From Tyto alba (Eukaryota > Chordata > Aves > Strigiformes > Tytonidae): a stretch of DNA of 64,000 nucleotides. The notes below the pieces were generated by a model. It did no database searches. It was given only the letters and a program-made list of their open reading frames with translations, and was not told the DNA's origin. This document shows, piece after piece, positions 60,126 to 64,000 of this stretch (positions are counted from its first letter, which is position 1; every line of letters begins with the position of its first letter). Location of the stretch: the NCBI RefSeq assembly GCF_018691265.1, contig NW_024881316.1, positions 28,765,319 to 28,829,318 on the forward strand. Reading direction: 5' to 3'. Position numbers and translations under genes: made by a program.

Positions 60126-61692
60126 GGATAAAAATGTTCAGTGAAAAGTTCCATCTCTCTGTTAATCTCTTGTTGAAATCTAGCTCTTCTTTTGACCAGC
60201 TTTAGGACAACTCAAAGGACTTGGGCAAGCACCAGACCAAAACTAGTTTTGACAGTGTTCTGAAAATCCTGGCTGCCTTTTGCAGTCAGACATGCAGAGG
60301 GGTTTAAATTTAAACATTCACTGTCAAAACTGGCATCATTTTATCCTAGTTGCAAAAGGCAGCCAATGCCCTTGCGCTGGTGAAGGTGGTTACCTCTGTG
60401 CAAGCCCTCGCCAAAATGCTGAGTCAGTGTAAATGAGCTCGCCGAGCGAGTGCGGCTGTCCCACAGCCGCCAGCATGCTGGGAAAGAAAGCAGGTCTGGA
60501 GCTCGGTGTGCCCTCAGGATCTGTTTTGATTCACTGTACATCATTTTTCCATGTTGCCTACTGAGGATTTTCTATAAAAAATGATGTACATGTTTCATTT
60601 TAAGTAATCTCTGGAGCCTCGTAGCCATTCTCTTTGAAATAACCAGATCTGAACATCCATTACTGCAAGGTATTTGACGGCAGATTTCCAGGCAAGATCC
60701 TTAAACCATCCCTGCAACATGCACATGTTCATAAATCCACCTGTGAAAATTACTGCATTTACAAAAAGGTATCTTTTTTTAATGCATAATTATTTTTGCC
60801 AAATCAGGAAACTTTCACAAGGCAGGAACAAGTGAGGATTCGGTCAACCCCTTGCATCTGCGCTTGAAAGATAAAGAAAGACGTGGAAGAGAACAGAGTC
60901 TTGAAAATGAGAATAAATCAAATCCTAGTCCCAGCTGCTTATTATAGTAAGTGCCATGTAAATGGTAATCTTGGCAAATGTAATGTTTCCTCCTTTCTAC
61001 AAGCAATGAGGCATTTTCTTCTTTGGGAGTGTGTCTGGGTGCGACTGCCACTTACCAGCTGAGCATACAAGGAGGTTGAGCAGTTTAGACAAATCAATCA
61101 TATTCCTCATCCCTGCCTAAAAGCTGCCTCATCCGTAGAACACCTTACAGGGAATAAGGTAATCTCTGTCACTTTGAAACAACTCTAAATATCTTTAAAG
61201 AAGGCAGAGCTCATAAACTTGATGCAAAAGCTCATGGGCAAAGCTCTTTCTGGTGTGCTGCGGTCTCCCACTCTGATTTCACACATAATACATCCTTCTG
61301 CCTGCTAATACTCTTGTGGAGAGCATGTGGTGAAATACGTGAAGTTATTACTGCTGTAGAAGATGCCGGAGGCTGAATGTGGGGGCCGGGCTTCTTGTAG
61401 CGGGCCAGTTTGCTCCTTCTGAAATATATAGAAAGAGAAATTACATCGAGGCTAGGTGTGGTGAGCAGCTTTGTAAATCCCATCCATATGCAAGTGCCAT
61501 AGAGCAAAGCCTACGCCATACAATGGGCACAAGAGGGAATCTCTGGGGCGGATTTGCACTTGAAGTACTTGTGTGAAAAAAGGAGGGGGTGGTTGCTGGT
61601 TTTTTTTTCCTTCACTTTGGGCCCTCTTTCCAATTTCTGACATTTGGATTTAGTATATCTAGCTCAGTCCTGATTTAAGTGCATACACTTGT

Positions 61693-61697
61693 GGCAC
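61693..61697. repeat. Target-site duplication, left
   Basis: GGCAC directly before the LTR; an identical GGCAC follows it at 62703. Five bases is the length expected for ERVL-type integration. Confidence 0.85.
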
Positions 61698-62702
61698 TGG
61701 TGTGGTTTAGGCCCAGAGGGCAACTGAGCACCACGCAGGCGCTCACTCACTCCTTCCCGCATCAGATGGGGAGGAGAATATGGAGCAGAAATGGCTCAAA
61801 GAATCTATCTAAGGACCAGGAGGAGTAGCTCACCCATTAGGGTTACAGTTAAAAGACAGACTCATTAGGGGAAGAAAAAGAAAACATCACTTTAATTCAA
61901 GCACTAACAAAGACAATACTTAACATACAAGGTGGGGACAGTGAGAAAAGCAACCACATCCAAAAACACCACCTCCACCCCTCCCTTCTCCGGGGCTCAT
62001 CTCTGCTCCCCATCTCTCTCCCTCCTCCCCCAGCAGTGCAGGGGGCAGGGGATGGGGGTTACAGCCAGATCACCGCTCCTTCCTTCTTGGGAGGTGGGTT
62101 GAACACTGCACATTCCTCCCCTGATCCATGTAGCCCTCTTCTCACTGCAGACAGTCCTCCACGAACCTTCTCTGGTGGGAGTCCTCCCCACGGCTGCCGC
62201 CGTTCCCGAGCTGCTCCAGCGTGGGTCACCCCCGCATGTTGCAGTCCTCCCACCGCCGAACCACAACAGTGGGAACTGCTTCTTCCCTCAAGGTCCCGGC
62301 CTCCCTTAAGCGCAGCCGCCTGTCCCGGCGCGGGCTCCTCCACAGGCGTCAGGCCGGCGTCTGCTCCACCGCAGACCTCCAGGGGCGGCAGGGGGGCGGC
62401 CCTGCCATCTCCCCGCGGGACACAGGGGTCTCTGCTCCGGCACACCTCCCCCACGTCCTTCTCCTTCCTTCCACTGACCTGGGTGTTCATCCTCCTCCCA
62501 ACTCCTCCTCGCAAGTCCCAGCCCCCTCTCAGGTCCCTTCTTAAACACGTTATTGCAGATGTGCTGCTGATCGTCTCAGCCTTGGCCAGAGGTGGGTCTG
62601 ACTTGGAGCTGGGGGAGCTTTGAGAAGCTTCTCACAGGGGGCATCACTGTGGCCCCCTCCCCGCTATCAAAAAAAGAACCCGCACCCCAGTAACCCAGCA
62701 CA
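61698..62702 (-). mobile_element. ERVL-like solo LTR, younger copy
   Basis: A 1005-bp LTR from TGGTGTGGTTTAGGCCC to CAGCACA, flanked by perfect GGCAC duplications. The likely sense strand is -: its last part reads like the avian LTR family terminus (ggtgctcagttgccctctgg then a cctaaaccac end), and ATTAAA is near 61892. The 62160-62420 section is very CpG-rich and probably belongs to U3/R, including promoter sequence; a TTTAAG box near 62540 on the - strand could act as a TATA-like element. No internal viral genes remain, as expected after LTR-LTR recombination. A 195-codon open frame on the + strand here is antisense to the LTR and not a gene. Confidence 0.9.
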
Positions 62703-62707
62703 GGCAC
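62703..62707. repeat. Target-site duplication, right
   Basis: GGCAC, identical to the bases just before the LTR. Confidence 0.85.
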
Positions 62708-64000
62708 CAATATGTTTCTTTAGCTGCTTTAAATATTTCTAACATTTCAGATATCTCCCTCTGTAGCATCCCTCATGGAAGCACAAGTCTTGTAAAAGTC
62801 CCGTGTGTTGAAACAACCCACAAACTAGGAAGAGATGAGTTGGGATAATGTAAAAATCTCAAGTCCTGCAGTGGGGAACCATCGCTCCTTTCGAGTTTTC
62901 CCTGAGAGGAAGCGTTATAAACAATTGCCCCTTTTGTCAGAAATGCCCTATACACCATCCATAGATGGTCCCCAGTAAGTCTCACTGGTACCCGTGTGTG
63001 CCAGACTCATGCTATCAAAATGCCATGTGAGAGATGTTATTTTTCCTGTTATGGCTTGGACTGCCTGCAAATGCCATGTGTACCCTCCCTGGGGTTGGCT
63101 GTTCACCCACCCGTGCCACTCCTGCTGCCAGAAGACTTTTCTTATTTCACAGACATCCTACAAAATCATGGGGAGGTTTTGGTGTATGTTCAGGGAGAAG
63201 AGGTGGCATTGCACCCACCCCATCACCACCACCCAGCTGTAACGACAATGACCCTTCACTGAGACGGTCCCAGAGCAGCCCTGCGAGCCAAGTTCCCCCA
63301 TGGGACAAGGCAGGGGAATACTCTAATTAATCTATGAGCAGACGAGAACTTGATCTTTAGTAGCAGTTTGTGGGGGAGAAACAGTACAGTGAAGTGTGAC
63401 TGTGAGACATCGTAATTTTGGGGGGCTGTTAAAAAAGAAAATCCCTTTGAAGGAATAGCTGACTGACATCACAAAATATAAAGCAGGAGACAATTCAGCT
63501 TGTGAGATGAATGCTACAAGGTATCTCAAAACACCCCAATCCTAAATAGCTCCAGCATTGCTCTATCATTTTGGAAAAATTCAAATTTTATTCACGTTGA
63601 TTCAACCCCACTGAATTTAGTAGCACTCTGCAGAGTTACCAGAGGGAATGATTTGACAAGGCAGTCCTTCAGCATTAAAACTTACTAATTTTTTTCCTCC
63701 CTTACACCTCATTTATAGCCCATGCTGCCTGCTCATTCTTGACTTTGCAAGTTTCTATTGTTCTCTGACTTAATCTATTGGAACGATGCCTTCCAACTTT
63801 TGGGTCCTATGGATGTATTAAAATGTGCTGAGTTCACTGAGCAAGTGTTCACCATTACAAAACTCCATGGGCAGCAGAGGTCTGCTGATCATGTTAGTCC
63901 TGGTGCTGACTTCATCAGGTTTGGATTAGAATGTAAGGTCACGCAAATCTGCCATCAAATCAACATCACAAACCCCATAATTTTGTGTTTAACTCTTGGA
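62708..64000. other. Intergenic DNA to the end of the window
   Basis: No gene or typed repeat. Three overlapping open frames of 80-98 codons near 62994-63330 on the + strand occupy different frames of the same GC-richer patch and lack any recognisable domain. Confidence 0.4.

Larger units (their letters stand above)
58398..61697. other. Sequence between the two LTRs, no retroviral genes seen
   Basis: About 3.3 kb that begins with a G14 run (58423-58436). It has a GC-richer stretch to about 59000, then AT-rich sequence with a T17 run (59830-59846) and an A25 run (60101-60125). I found no reverse transcriptase, protease, integrase or envelope motif, so this is ordinary flanking DNA and not a provirus interior. 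Open frames of up to 130 codons (59113-59505, - strand) have no recognisable motif. Confidence 0.5.

Noticed and set aside
62036..62623. 195-codon open frame on the + strand
   Set aside because: It lies inside the CpG-rich part of the solo LTR, antisense to the likely sense strand. It has no similarity to a viral or host protein and is explained by base composition.
57374..62702. A complete provirus bounded by the two LTRs
   Set aside because: The right LTR has its own matching 5-bp flanks, the copies differ clearly in decay, and no gag, pol or env motif lies in the 3.3 kb between them.

Overview
The window is vertebrate nuclear DNA and almost certainly avian. The main evidence is several CR1 retrotransposon copies ending in the bird-type tail (repeats of ATTCTATGA, read as TCATAGAAT on the opposite strand). 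Two long solo LTRs also carry the terminus of a common avian ERVL-like family. AT-rich non-coding sequence fills most of the rest. There are no bacterial-style operons, no CRISPR arrays and no dense open reading frames.

One protein-coding gene is recognisable: the 3' half of ERICH1 (glutamate-rich protein 1) on the + strand. Three exons (11723-12100, 14553-14747, 18790-18863) have intact splice sites, keep one reading frame across both junctions and end at a TAA at 18861-18863. A short 3' UTR follows, with AATAAA at 19012 and a GT-rich element just downstream. The start codon and upstream exons were not found; bases 1-11722 read as the large preceding intron. The avian protein lacks the long Glu/Asp-rich repeat block that names the mammalian protein.

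Bases ~19040-64000 are intergenic sequence downstream of ERICH1. I recognise no second gene. In mammals the neighbour on this side is TDRP, and I did not find its exons here. Repeats are the main content. They include ancient CR1/L3-type LINE fossils (5090-6480, 8990-9420, 25705-27230, 31380-32440, 55850-56865) and younger bird CR1 fragments (15928-16370, 26361-26693, 30809-31130, 53262-54115), one of them nested inside an older copy. There are also L2-tail and CORE-SINE-like remnants, a diverged ~130-bp repeat pair near 41.1 and 42.6 kb, and two same-orientation ERVL-like solo LTRs (57374-58397 and 61698-62702). The second LTR has perfect 5-bp target-site duplications.

I saw no convincing new biological system. 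The most useful observations are the ERICH1 gene model with its reduced acidic region, the LTR pair with contrasting CpG decay, the nested CR1, and the unexplained direct-repeat pair. All alignments were made by eye against remembered family sequences, so repeat boundaries are approximate.
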